A DNA stretch of 64,000 bases from Anaspis maculata (taxonomy: Eukaryota > Arthropoda > Insecta > Coleoptera > Scraptiidae), in assembly GCA_949128115.1 (NCBI GenBank), contig OX421963.1, positions 58,523,306 through 58,587,305 of the forward strand, given 5' to 3'. The position numbers were made by a program, and so were the translations under genes. This document shows, one piece after another, positions 12,329-23,740 of the stretch (its first letter is position 1; the number at the start of each line of letters is the position of its first letter). The notes below the pieces were generated by a model, which was given only the letters and a program-made list of their open reading frames with translations, ran no database searches and had not been told where the DNA came from.

Positions 12329-12413
12329 AAAAAAAAGTTCGGCACGGCTGCGGTTCGATCCCACTCCCTTCCTGTTGAAAGTCAGGTTCTTTACCAATGA
12401 GCTACCCGGTGAC
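12329..12413 (-). pseudogene. tRNA-like Pol III module, right arm
   Basis: Inverted partner of the left-arm module. The A box complement is at 12394-12404 and the terminator is the A-run at 12329-12336. It differs by a few bases around the T arm (extra G before ATCGAACC), which restores a better B-box stem than in the left copy. Confidence 0.5.
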
Positions 12414-12778
12414 AGTTGCGCCGTTTGCTTCACTTCGTGATAACGTTATCGCCTTGTTTTTAGTCTTGACAGTTCGGCGGTTCAAATTGTGTTTTGGTGG
12501 ATAAAAGCATGCCCGATTCATCTAAAAACCACCAATCGTTGAATGTTCATCAACCATTTCTCGTCCAGTTCAGAAATTTGGTGGATTTCCGTCGAAATAA
12601 GATCCGAAATGTCAAACGAAAAAAGCGACATCAGTTTCAGCCAAAATCAAGCTCCCGGAGGGTATCTTGTGACGTCACTCATAAACTGGATGAGGCAACC
12701 TATTGGCGAAAATCAGCGGCCACCAGAATGCGCTGAACGCAGTCAAACATGGTGGCCCAAGGGGCCTTGACAAATAGG

Positions 12779-13846
12779 TACCCAGCGCACAGCCCAGCGC
12801 CGTAGCGCAGTAGCACTCGACAGTTGACAGTACCTACTCCAAATCATAAGAATATTGACAGTTGAAAAATAATAATTTTTTTTGTCTTCCTTGTTTTCCA
12901 CATCGTCGTGAATGTGAGCGAGTGAGTGTTGTAGCTCTGGTTGTAGTTTGACTTGAATTACTGCGTTAGTATACGCCGACGGACACAATGCACAATGCAG
13001 CTGCAAAAAACGATACGTAAGTTGGTAAAATGCTGGCCGAAAAATGCAATCTCTGAATGCTTATTTTACATTACAGATGTTGAGTTGTGTGAGCCCCTTG
13101 CACACAAGGTGGAAATACTAAGCCCCCACAAGACAAGGCATAGGTACAACAGGACGCATCACGAAAATGTGCCAACAATTGCCGTTTAGGCCAGAAAGAT
13201 GAACATTCTTTTGGAGTAATCGTACGACTCATACAATGTCTGTAAAGTGAAATTTCAGTAGCTAATAAGCATTTACCGCTGTCTAGAATAATAAAAATCA
13301 TAGTTTATCAATAATAATTGAGTATTCTTCAATCATAAGTTTAATCATAGCTCATCGGTTGATGTTAGTGTTTCTACAATGGAAAATATTTTCATATCGA
13401 TTAAGTTGTTCTAAATCTGAACTGATGAGGCGAGTGACGGATTCTGATTTGCAGGCCAGGTATCTTCTCTCAATACCGCTGGCGTTGATCTCCAGGCTCT
13501 CCGTCTGCTCTCACTGGCTTTCGGAGATGGCTTCACGAGTTCACAACACTGTTCTAACAACTGGTCCACAGAACCCAACCTCCAAATGGTTTTCAATTAT
13601 CCATTTATGAGACATAACAAAGCACAAGAGTCTCGGTTACAGTAAGCCCCAGTCACCCCACACACGATTAAATGACCTGCCTCAATCACTTCTTCGCACT
13701 TTGTCGAGAGGGGGCTGATTTGGTCACCAACATGACCATAAATATTGGGCAAATGAATCTGTATTATCGGCATTTTCTAAAACAAAAATAAGTTAGAGAT
13801 ACTGCAACGAAATTCCATTCCCAACGAACCTCCAGTTCTTGGCCCA
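12779..13846. other. MULE interior without recognised gene
   Basis: The roughly 1.07-kb interior has no transposase-like frame on either strand. It may be filler or captured host sequence, as MULEs often carry. Confidence 0.5.
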
Positions 13847-13948
13847 CTGTTACGAGTTCGTGACTGTTACGCTTTCGTGACTGTTACGCTTTCGTGACTG
13901 TTACGCTTTCGTGACTGTTACGCTTTCGTGACTGTTACGCTTTCACTG
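13847..13948 (+). repeat. 17-bp subterminal tandem repeat, about six copies
   Basis: The unit CTGTTACGCTTTCGTGA repeats at 13847, 13864, 13881, 13898, 13915 and, partially, 13932. The first unit varies (ACGAGTTCG). It lies about 40 bp inside the right terminal repeat of the MULE, where subterminal transposase-binding repeats are often found. Confidence 0.95.
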
Positions 13949-14744
13949 ACAGCTATCACTGTTGACAGCTGTTGTGATGTAAATGCGCACTGCGTTTACT
14001 ACCTATTTGTCAAGGCCTCTTGGGCCACCATGTTTTATTGCGTACAGCGCCACCACGCGGAAAAGATTTTCGCCAATAGTACAACATAACGTCGACCAGC
14101 CTTGAACGATCCCTGCTCGTAATGACAAATTCAAATACGACACTTGACTGGAAGAAGTCGAACTGACATCTATGCAATATAGTAGTTATCTACTTTACCT
14201 ACGCTGTGGGGACCCGTTTCCCATGATGCATTTCATTTACGAATAAGGTGAATGGTACTATTCTGTATTTTTTTAGAGGTCGAAAAGGTTTTTTTTGGAA
14301 TTCTAATCAGTTGAGGTCTACAGAATCAGATTTTTTTGATGGCAACGCTCAAAAGTGGTGCGGTCACCCTGTGCACCCCCATGGGGGCCAGCCCCCACTT
14401 GATCGAATTTCAGTTCTATAACCCGGAGGATCGACACAGAATTACAAAAAATTCAGGATGTCATGAAAAAACTCCCTCAAAAGTCATCCACAATGAAGAT
14501 ACAGCCCTTCAAGTTTCAAAAAAGGCGATTTCCGTGGAGGTACAATTTCCACAATTTTCAACCGATTTTGCTGAAAATTTGGCTAGGCCCCTCTGTAACA
14601 AGCATCTAGAAGAGGGAATTTCATTTTCTGGATAAACTGTCCAGTCGCGGAGCAACTGGAAATTTTGACATAATGCCGTCCCTCCTCATTTTTCAAGTCC
14701 CTGGTCAACTTTGGACCCTGAAACTTTCACTATGTATCGAATAC

Positions 14745-14926
14745 ATTGTTCAGCTACGATGTTCCCAAAAAAAAACAAAAAAATTGAACACAATTTTTTA
14801 TATAAAAAGAATACTAGGATATTCAGCTAAAAAAAATGAAAGCAAATCCCCCTCTTCTATATTCAACATTAAACCCAGAAATCAGCTCTGATTCTAATTT
14901 TTTTGGGAACATCGTAGCTGAACAAT
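14745..14926. mobile_element. 182-bp hairpin MITE
   Basis: ATTGTTCAGCTACGATGTTC at 14745 pairs with its complement ending at 14926. About 28 bp of each end match. No coding capacity. Confidence 0.8.
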
Positions 14927-15879
14927 ATTGTCAAGGGTCAAGATTGCCCTTGAGCGTCGGGGGTTGAAAGCAGCGAACTTGAGTGAAAAATGCGAACCCG
15001 ACTTGATAAAATAATATAAGTTTATTTAAGCACATGGTTGGATGGAGTACACACTCGAGGCACACAACATGTAATTGAATCTGGCGTAGGTTTTAAGATA
15101 AGCGATGATCAACTTACATTACAGTAACAACGTTCACGGTCTCTAACTGAATGAAATACATATTTATTAATTTCATTAAATCGCGTCTTTGACTGGCAAG
15201 GGCTTCCGCCAAAACTAGTGAAAATCGATTGATCCCTGAATCTTCTGCTGCGGTGGTTTTATAGCCGTGTCCTCTTGGATTTGTTGGTCACGTGCCTCCG
15301 CCGTCGCGTCACAGTTGCACCTTGTACGGCAATTGACCTTTCCAATTTTAGGAGATAGAAAATACATGGATTTTCGAGGTCACCTTTGACATTTGACGTT
15401 TATGACGTTTGGACGTTTCGTTTCTGACTTTTGCGGGAATTTCGAATCGGATAGCTATACTGTTCCCATTATCATGTGGGGAGAGTCACTAGAGCCCATA
15501 AGGGAGTTTTTAATGGACGAAGTAATAGAGTTTTTTCGTAGTAAGATGCACGTGTCTGGTGCAGCGTGATTCCTGCTGGTGCTGGTGCTGGTGCAGCCAC
15601 ACTTCCATCAAGTTTGGGTCTTTCGTGAACCGGTGCATGGTTATGCTGGGTGTATTCGTCTTATTCTCGACTCGCATAGAGCGACACAACACCCTTGAAC
15701 CATTTCTGTATCTTTTCAGTTTTCCACTACATATAACACACTTATTGGTAAGAACGAGGGTAAGAACAAGTGAAATCATGAAATCCATGCTGAAATCAAA
15801 TAAATACACGACAGAGCGCTTGTCAGATTCGAAAAATTTCCCATTGTCAGAAACGAAATGTCATATCTCAAGAAACATA

Positions 15880-16076
15880 GGGCGCTTTCCAATAACTGCG
15901 ACAAGACGGATACACAATGTCAAAGTGCACTTGCCAGCTCAATTCTAAACTCAGCCTCGCCAATGTTTCGATTGGGTCGACATGTGGTGCTATTACTGCT
16001 ATTAGAACGCTAGCTGTGTCGAATTGTGTCCATATGTGTCCAATTGTGTCCTTATATGCCTTATTGGGAAGCGCCC
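15880..16076. mobile_element. 197-bp MITE
   Basis: GGGCGCTTTCCAATA at 15880 pairs with TATTGGGAAGCGCCC ending at 16076 (one mismatch). Internal GTGTCCA words repeat near the right end. Non-coding. Confidence 0.75.
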
Positions 16077-18284
16077 AATGACCTCGATTAACCGTATCTT
16101 ATACGCATGACGTCACAGTAAAAAGAGACAACGGAAAATTGGAGACCTCAATTCTTGCTGACAGGGTTAGATTCTGCACATGGTGTTTTTCCATCGTGAA
16201 GGTGATGAAGTAAGCAATGCGCCGCTCCTCTCTGGTCGTTGTGGCGGTTTGGCCTAGAGCTGCTATCCGTACCGACGAAATGTGTGCACGTCGGGTCGGG
16301 ATGATGTGATGCATTGCGTTTCGCTGTACTGTGTTATTCCAGTCACTATGGGTATTCGCTGATGTGTTCCTCTTGGTGCGAGGAGAATCCCTTCTCTGTT
16401 TGCTCCGTGGGTCTTCGTTAATTTCCATTGGCTGATTTGCTTTGCGCGCTTGTTACCTGCAACTTACAATTGGCTGGTGTTCCAACCTTTATTCAAATAC
16501 ATTTCCCGCTAATTTATTGCTCTTCAACCTGGTCTTGACAATTCTCCCCCCCCTTAGGTTAGAATGGTCCCCATTCTGGACTACATTACATTCGATACCG
16601 AAGGTGATCGGTTGGATCCGAAAAAAAATTGAAACATTTAAAAATTTTAAAATTGCATGGAACTCTGCTTATTGTCTGTTTGGGGAGGAATTTGTTTTAT
16701 ACAATTCTAAGGAAATCTTCTAGCTAGCTGATCATAACATTTTCACGGAGGCTTATCTCTTCTGCTTGTGTAGCGTTTTTTCTTCTCATCTCTTCTCGTG
16801 GTTTGCCTCTGGTCATCTCCGATCACCATGCCTTATTCGCAAGTTCCATGGTTTTGTGTTTCCCTTTTTTTCTTCTGAAGCCGGATCTTTTTCTTTTAGT
16901 ACAATTCTGTTAAAGGAGATGATCCACGAGTGGCTTGTAACCAATCGGCCGTCAGTGCTGGCCAGTGGGCCAGTCGTTTTTGTGGCCTAGGTTCTAGTGG
17001 GAGTGGATTGTGTTTTATTTTTTTTCTCTTGGTAGGTTCCGTCGTGAATTTGGCTGGAGTTGGGTAAGTTTTGCTCCTGTACTTTATCGGCTTGTTTGTT
17101 GACGTGTTGTTTTTCAGGCTTTCCTGGGATGCTCTGGAATTTTCTTCGCGGAGCTGGTACTAAATTCCTAATTTCCTAAATTCCTAAATTTAGGAAGTAA
17201 AGGATAATGTAACTTTTTTAGAGATTTTGGGCTGATTCGAGCCCATCAAGGGATAGTAGGGATAAGATAGATGAAAAGTACTAATGATTTAATTTTTTTT
17301 TTTCAAGGAATGATTCAGCTTTGTACATTACACAGTAAATCACAACATGTGCAAATTTTTGTTTTATTTGGAGAAAAAAAATTTGATTAGAGAGCTCCTA
17401 CGTGTAGCAAATATCGATTTTTTTTATTTTAGTATTTGGCCACCCTGACTGGACAAGTAACATTTCCAGTTACTTAAAGAGTTATAAAATTAGGGGGGAA
17501 ATTTCGATAAGGACCATTAAGATATGAGCTAAACGTAGGAACCGCAACATTAATAACACTGGTGAACAGTATTTTTCGGTAGTAGATCATGCACATGTTG
17601 GGTTTTACGAAAAATTTAGGAATACGAAATTCGGTCGAAAACATTATTATCCAGGAAAGCTCTAGGAAAGTTGGGATAAGGATTAAAGTTGAAACAAAAA
17701 ACGAAGCGTAACGAAAATGAAAAGACTCGAGTCAGAAATCAAAATAATACGAAGGAAAGTACGAGGTCAACGAATCAAGGTATATTTCAGGAAATACAAA
17801 ACGGCTGCGCTAGGCCGACTTTGTCTTTTTTAATTTATATTCCTGACAAATTGAACGAGAACAGTACTTCAAAAAGCTGTACAATTTTTTAAATTTTTTT
17901 TCTTAAATCAAATTTCACGAGAATTATACATACGGTAAAGAAGATGGAGTCCACGCATTTTGCTTTTTTTTTGTGTCGTCGAACGAATTTAAAAACGTAG
18001 AATTAAGAGGGAGTTCAAAAAACACGAGACCATTACAAAGTATAAAACAAGCTAATGCTTCAATTGGGTGTAATATTAAAATTTTTTTGAAAAAGCGAAA
18101 TTTCGATCACGGATTTTTTCACTGAAGGAGGTTTAGTTGTTGGAATTTGGAACATTAGAATCATTGAACCAGTTGAAACTGATCGAATATGCCTGAAAAT
18201 TCAGGAAAAAATCCAGAGAGAAATCGAAGAAAAAAAACGAAGCAGGGATAAAAAAGAAATAATGCTAACAAAATTTATCATATA
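16077..18284. other. No gene recognised
   Basis: A+T-rich; a minus frame at 16099-16428 and a basic plus frame at 17689-17892 have no recognisable domain. CTAAATTCCTAA-type short repeats occur at about 17158-17195. It lies inside the 14929-19782 insert and may be eroded internal sequence. Confidence 0.45.
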
Positions 18285-18415
18285 CCGGGTGTTTATAAAC
18301 GTCTGTGATCGCATCGCCTTTGGAATCCGCTCTCGATCACTACAATTGCGCCTGTTACTACGTTTTTCGGCCTGACCCAAGCCTGCCGCGATCACAGTCT
18401 ATTATAAACACCCCG
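18285..18415. mobile_element. 131-bp hairpin MITE
   Basis: CCGGGTGTTTATAA at 18285 pairs with TTATAAACACCCCG ending at 18415; the pairing continues inward through CTGTGATCGC. TA flanks both sides, consistent with a TA target. Confidence 0.85.
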
Positions 18416-19246
18416 TACTTACAGTTGCTTATTTTGGAAAAAGCGAGTGAATGAAGTTTTCTTTCAGGTGAAAAAAGGTTCCGAATATTTTTTTTTGTAT
18501 TGTAAAGCTTTGTTATTTGTTAATCATGTATGAACCAATTTTTTTTGTATTATGGTCAAAAACTGAAACAATTTTTTTTATATAAACCAGAACTTGTATT
18601 TTGATGGGAACGTATGATTTTAATTTTTTTAAGTTCATGCGTAGTTAGGTAGTTGTAAGTTGAAACAGAGCACGAAGAATTTCTAGGAGTACGAGAGTAG
18701 CATCGCGAGCACAAAGTCGAGAGGTGAGGCTGAAGGCATTTGTGGGTGTCGCAACACAGTACGTTGGCATGTTGGAGAATTCAGGTGGTGAATCGAATAT
18801 AAAAGCGTCCAGGATGCCCAGATTGGTGAAAGTTGATGAGTAGCCGGTCGAGAAAAGTCCCCAAAGGACGGAGTTCCGGCAGCCGACATGTAAATGGGCC
18901 GGCCAAACCAAAGAGTGCAGAAGGAACGAGGTGCAGAAATTCCAGGAGGGCGAAAGTCGCAGTAACCCTCCGAGAAAAAAGGGACGAGCAATCGACACAA
19001 AGCCACGTCTGTGTACAGGCACTCACAAAAAGCCCCACAGCCGATCCGAACTAAGAAAAACTCGCATGCCTACGCCAACGACATCGACATAAGAAGATTA
19101 CGAGAGGCTCATAATTGTCAATATTTTTTTTTAATTGTATAGAATCCAGCAGTTTTGTTTTAGAGAGTTAATTATTGTGAATTTTTTTTTTCTTATTCTT
19201 AACGCGGCTCAAGGGACTGAGCCTGAAATTTTGAAGGGTGGGCAAA
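18416..19246. other. No gene recognised; G+C-rich patch
   Basis: 18650-19090 is richer in G+C than its surroundings and open in several frames on both strands without one frame standing out. Its position just before the LTR-like end would suit a remnant of an internal region, but no motif supports that. Confidence 0.35.
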
Positions 19247-20385
19247 TGTCAAGAACATGACAGAAGGGCCGTAGGGAAAGGCTCATCCCTTAAGTACGAA
19301 TTATTTTATTAGGTATAAATTATAATAAATCATTAATCGTCTTCAGCAAAAAGAACGAGGTGCCACATGAAATGCTGATACTGCAAACGATGCGCTTTAC
19401 AGTTTATGTCTCGTGTGGCACTAAGTTCACCAGCACCAGGAAACGGGCATCAATCTGATTGGTCTACGATGTCTCCCGTTGCCTATAAATCTAGAAGTAT
19501 CCATAGCTCTTCATCGAATCCATTTTTGTATTTGCGGCGGGCCGCTATGCCCGTCGGCGTCTAAATTAATAATTAATTGTTCATTTTATTATCACTTTAT
19601 TGTTATACGGATTGTGTTCGCGGGCTTATCTTCATGTCGTCTCGGGTGTCGGTGTGAGATTAAAATGTGTGTTAATAAAACGATGTAAAACTTTACCGTG
19701 TGCTCTTCCAAACCTTCCACTCTGCTTGCAACCCCCAGCCCCCAAGAAAGTCAGGAAGGGTCAACCTTAACCCTTCCCGACAATATAATCGATACATAGT
19801 GAAAGTTTCAGAGTCCAAAGTTGACCAGGGACTTGAGAAATGAGGAGGGACTGCATTATGTCAAAATTTCCAGTTGCTCCGCCACTGGACAATTTATCCA
19901 GAAAATGAAATTCCCCCTTCTAGATGCTTGTTACAGAGGAGCCTATAGTCCGGCGGCTTAATGTAGAATTCTATAACAATTGTGCAAAATGGGCTAAAAG
20001 CAATTTTATTTCTTCAAGTTGTTATTTGGACCCTAAAGAGTATTTCTAGATAGAGACCCCAACCGATTAGACCTTATTTGGCCCCCCAAGGCGACGCCAA
20101 CTTGGACCAATATCTGATCCATTTTTGTACACCAGTTTTATGATAATTGACGTATTGTAGCTGTTGAGATGTCGATTCCCATGTTTTTGAGGACAAGGAA
20201 TTCAAATATGATTGTCCTGAAGCTTTTAAAGTGATCAGTGAGAGTGAGCTTTTAGATTGTTACTGGTACATTATTGGTTTAAGAAGATTGAAAAAGCTGC
20301 CTGACATACTTCAAAAATAATTCAGATTGAAAGTTTAATGAGTGATCTGGGGTCATAATCTGACATTCTACAACCGATAGGTTCA

Positions 20386-22984
20386 TCAAAAATACGTGCC
20401 CGAGTTTTTCTCTTCGCGAGTTCAAAATCCAAGAAGTTTTCCAAATAGTCACTCATTGTTTTTGAGTCAACTTAACTAACACAATGCGACCTTTGGCAAT
20501 ATTGCAGTAACAATAACCAACGAGTCGATCAATTTCAAGAATGCCGATCTATAAAGGCCATTGAACACAATAATGAAACGATAAAAGGTGATTGTGGCGC
20601 AAATAGCCTGACCGAAGGTCCCCCAGCGCTTTTCAGGTAGCGAGACATAAAATGGCTTGACTCGTTGAGACTTTTTCTGCCCCGCAAGTTGGCCGGAATA
20701 TTGATCAAATAACACAGTTTTCTTTCAGTTCCAGTAACCTTATTCTCTAGAAGAAAATTCTTTCGAATCTTTTGAAAGCTAGAAAAATGGTCTTCAATTT
20801 AACGAGCTCAAATTTTGAATTTTTTTCAAAATATTTTCAAATGTTTTTTTCATAAAAATTTTAAATTTGAGATTGGTTAGTTGAACACCATTCTTGTAGC
20901 TTTCAAAAGAGACCTGAATGATAATATTCTTTCAGAGAATAAGGTTACTGGAACCGCAAGAAAACTGTGTTATTTGACCAATATTCCGGCCACCTTGCCT
21001 ATAGTTCCCAATTGAGACTTTTAACGAAGTGGGGTAAATCCTTTCCCGGTAATAATTGAGTCTTTTTTTGAAAAAAAATTTCTTCCGTTTGACATCGAGT
21101 TGTCAAATGCCTCAAATCCCACCAGAAGCTTCAAGTTGCGTCTCTGAAGGCGTAAAGAAGGAGACTTGCTTTTGAAGTTGAATGTCTCTGACCAAGTGCG
21201 TAAAGGTGACTAGGGAAATTTTCTCCGTCACAAGAACCAGCCTTTCCTACCAGCTCTGTTTTGGTAAAAAATATCCAATCTTCTGGAGTTCTTCGAGATG
21301 GACGATGACAATAAACGGGAGATGTTCCAATCCCTGAGTGATCTAATTGGCAACAGAGACCTATCCAGAAAAGTTGTTGTTACACAAAATGATGCAGTAC
21401 CCTACTCTGTTCTATCCCAGCGAATCTGAATAACTTTATGCCCTGTAATCACGAGGAAGCAGATTATGGTAATAGAATGATACTTCATGCGTAGGCGGAT
21501 GTGCTCTGCTAAAGACTTGAAGCTAATCATCATACGCACAGTAGATATATGGACGTGGTCGTTCTGGCAACAGCTTTTTTGAACTCTACGAGGGTGTAAA
21601 GTCTGAGGATTGCTTTGGTGGTGAAAAGACCCTATCGTGTGCTTGATGTAGCTTGGATTCAGCAAGCTGTAGGATTAGATAAATGCTTCGGCCTGTTTTT
21701 CTATGGCGTTACTTGGAGATATATAACTTTGGGTTTCAGGACCAAAGACAAACGTACGACCTTTAGTGCTTGGGGAAAAGCCTTTTGTCAATGGAGTTTT
21801 TCACAATTTGTTAAATACATTAACAGTAGAAAAGGTAGATCAGGCTATGTCTGCGCTTAACAAATTTGTTATCCTCATGACCTCATGTATGACAGATGCT
21901 CAAAAGACAAAGAAGTTGTCTGTGTGAGTTTCCGTTTCCGTCGTTTCCGTCTTTTTTTCTCAGAAGGGACGAGATATAGAAATTATTCCTCTCACTCAAA
22001 ATGCTTCACGCCTCCACGATCTTCAAGCAGGGCATATATGGGCTCAGAGTTTTAGTTTAAAACTGCACTCCACCGGATCTTTCTAATTTTGGACGGCAAA
22101 AGACAGTGAGTCCCGATGGCAGGTAGGAAAACTCCCTGCTACGTAACATGTGAAGCTTTTTCTTATCAAGAAATGGATTTTTTTTTAATCTTAAATCCAG
22201 TGAACTAGCTGATAGGCCATCACCAAAGAAAGCTTGGCACAAAATCATTTTATGCAGTTGCAAGACGTCAGCGGAACTGCATTCGCATTGGTAAGAAAGG
22301 TTGGTCAGGCGGCGACGGACTTGAAAAACGCACCACACCGAATGTTTGTCTTAACTTCGAAGCGCTGAAAAAAGGGAAGTAAGTTATTGTTTGAGGTAGG
22401 AGCAAGATGGAAAGATGGTCAAAGTCTGCTTACATTTTACATTATTTACGTCTCGATTTATCCCTTGGAAATAATCACAGAACAAGCTACAAAATCCCTA
22501 ATTTTGGATACCTAAGCTAATTTTACAGTAGCTGTATGAACTATTTTTGGTATATTCTCCTGTATTACTTTTGTCGGCATGATGCTTATCCTGGAACATA
22601 AACTGGGAATAGCGCATACCGCTATTGTGAAACTGGCCTTGAGCCCGATAGTAAAGTGAGTAAGGATGGTCCCATTTTGAAGTCCACCATTGTGACCTAC
22701 CTTACATATTAGTTATTGTTAATACCAATAAAAACTGAGGTGGCATGGCGAGTGAATGCAATCACGTGTTTTTTTTTTACTATACTATTGGGTCACTGGT
22801 GCTTTGCATATTGATGAAGATGATTGCATTGTTTTACTTGAAATCAAAAAGAGAAATTTTTGGAATAATCGTAGCGAACAGTGTCTATTTGGAAAATTGC
22901 GACTGCTTTGATTTCGATCTCGCGAAGAGAAAAACCCAAGCACGTATTCTCGATGAACTAAGGTAAGCTCGAAGGTAAGTTGTA
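20386..22984. other. Interior of the 14254-23728 element with decayed coding-like fragments
   Basis: Fragments that look protein-like but lack an open gene: plus-strand QSLSDLIGNRDLSRKVV (about 21326-21376), VEKVDQAMSALNKFVIL (about 21825-21875) and LTQNASRLHDLQAGHIWAQS (about 21990-22049), and a minus frame at 20476-20715. They may be one ancient gene broken by stops and shifts. I do not recognise the family. Confidence 0.3.
20691..20991. mobile_element. 301-bp hairpin element
   Basis: GGCCGGAATATT at 20691 pairs with AATATTCCGGCC ending near 20992; the arms (20691-20835, 20850-20991) stay complementary almost to the centre. Non-coding foldback. Confidence 0.85.
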
Positions 22985-23740
22985 GAGCGTCAAATCATGA
23001 CCCTAGATCTCTCATTATAGACTTCCCATTTCAATTATTCTTGAAGATTGTCAGCCAACTTTTTAGAATGTTTTAACCAATGAGGTACCAGTAACCATCC
23101 ATCAGGTTCGCAACTTCAACTTCAAAAGCTTCAAGACCATCATATTTGGGTTCCTCGTCTTTAAAAACATTAGAATCGACACCCTGATAGATAGTATACG
23201 TCAATTATTATAAAAGTAATGTACAAAAATGGATGAAATAATGGTCGAAGTTGGCGCTGCTGCGGGAGGCTAAATAAGGCCTAATCGGTTGGGGTCTCTA
23301 TCTGAGAATATTCTTTAGGATCCAAATATTGACTGAAAAAAATAAAATTGCTTTTAGCCCATTGTGCACAATTGTTACAGCTTGCCGCCGGACTACTAGC
23401 CAAATTTTCAGCAAAATCGGTTGAAAATTGTGGAAATTGTACCTCCACGGAAATCGCCTTTTTTGAAACTTGAAGGGCTGTATCTTCATTGTGGATGACT
23501 TTTGAGGGAGTTTTTTCATGACATCCTGAATTTTTTGTAATTCTGTGTCGATCCTCCGGGTTACAGAACTGAAATTCGATCAAGTGGGGGCTGGCCCCCA
23601 TGGGGGTGCACAGGGTGACCGCACCACTTTTGAGCGTTGCCACCAAAAAAATCTGATTCTGTGGACCTCAACTGATTAGAATTCCAAAAGAAACCTTTTC
23701 GACCTCTAAAAAAATACAGAATAGTACCTAGCGGATGGAC

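Larger units (their letters stand above)
11845..12700. mobile_element. 856-bp near-perfect palindrome nested in the MULE terminal repeat
   Basis: Arms 11845-12249 and 12293-12700 are inverted copies differing at only a few positions, with a loop of about 43 bp. The termini are GGTTGCCTCATCCAG and its complement. With this and the 9828-11840 insert removed, the MULE repeat would read GTACTATTGGCG, as on the other side, so this is an insertion at a TA-rich site. Each arm carries a tRNA-like module. Confidence 0.85.
9794..14104. mobile_element. Mutator-like (MULE) non-autonomous element, 4.3 kb
   Basis: The ends CAAGGCTGGTCGACGTTATG and its complement are flanked by a perfect 9-bp duplication, AACGATCCC, at 9785-9793 and 14105-14113. 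Target duplications of about 9 bp with long inverted repeats are characteristic of Mutator-like elements. The right repeat spans about 13990-14104. The left one is split: 9794-9823, then an insertion, then about 12701-12778, where the match resumes with ATTGGCGAAAATC and CATGGTGGCCCAA. The interior (12779-13846) encodes no transposase I recognise, so mobility would need one in trans. Confidence 0.85.
14929..19782. mobile_element. Insert bounded by outward-facing LTR-like sequences
   Basis: The block starts TGTC and ends GACA and is flanked by ATAT on both sides (14925-14928, 19783-19786). The right end (about 19247-19782) resembles a plus-strand LTR, with TATAAAT at about 19481 and AATAAAA near 19674. 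The left end (14929 to about 15430) has the same layout on the minus strand. The two ends are related as inverted repeats (GGGGGTTG-AAGCAG) rather than direct repeats as in an ordinary LTR element. No gag or pol frame recognised between them. Confidence 0.45.
14586..19943. mobile_element. 5.4-kb TA-flanked insertion in the left TIR
   Basis: The terminal repeats 14586-14736 and 19791-19943 (about 150 bp) are inverted copies starting GGC(C/T)CCTCTGTAACAAGC, flanked by TA on both sides (14584-14585 and 19944-19945). The uninterrupted partner near 23395 (CTACTAGCC) supplies an approximate empty site. A TA duplication fits Tc1/mariner-type integration, but the family is not proven. The interior contains further insertions. 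Confidence 0.75.
14254..23728. mobile_element. Long-terminal-inverted-repeat element (about 0.75-kb TIRs), split by an insertion
   Basis: The right terminal repeat (about 22985-23728) is an inverted copy of 14254-14585 joined to 19944-20385. Anchors: GGTACTATTCTGTATTTTTT at the outer edge, GGGGGCCAGCCCCCACTTG in the middle, GATAATTGACGTAT near the inner part. The left repeat is interrupted by 14586-19943; removing it restores collinearity. The interior (about 20386-22984) holds decayed coding-like fragments but no recognised transposase. No target duplication is obvious. Confidence 0.8.

Noticed and set aside
11656..12736. Matching 131- and 80-codon frames (MVDKSMPDSSKNHQ...)
   Set aside because: They match only because they lie in the two arms of one palindrome; duplication of DNA, not conservation of a protein.
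15510..15948. Coding frames around a GCTGGT run
   Set aside because: The run is a short microsatellite-like stretch; frames on both strands are equally open and have no domain.
16099..16428. 109-codon minus-strand open frame
   Set aside because: No recognisable motif, no splice or start context, and it lies inside a transposon insert; open length alone is not evidence here.
18645..19054. Overlapping open frames on both strands (125 codons minus, 73 plus)
   Set aside because: Open on several frames because of local G+C richness; no frame has consistent protein character across the patch.
21402..21860. Open frames on both strands inside the long-TIR element
   Set aside because: They overlap one another and only one plus-strand reading looks protein-like; kept as decayed interior, not as genes.
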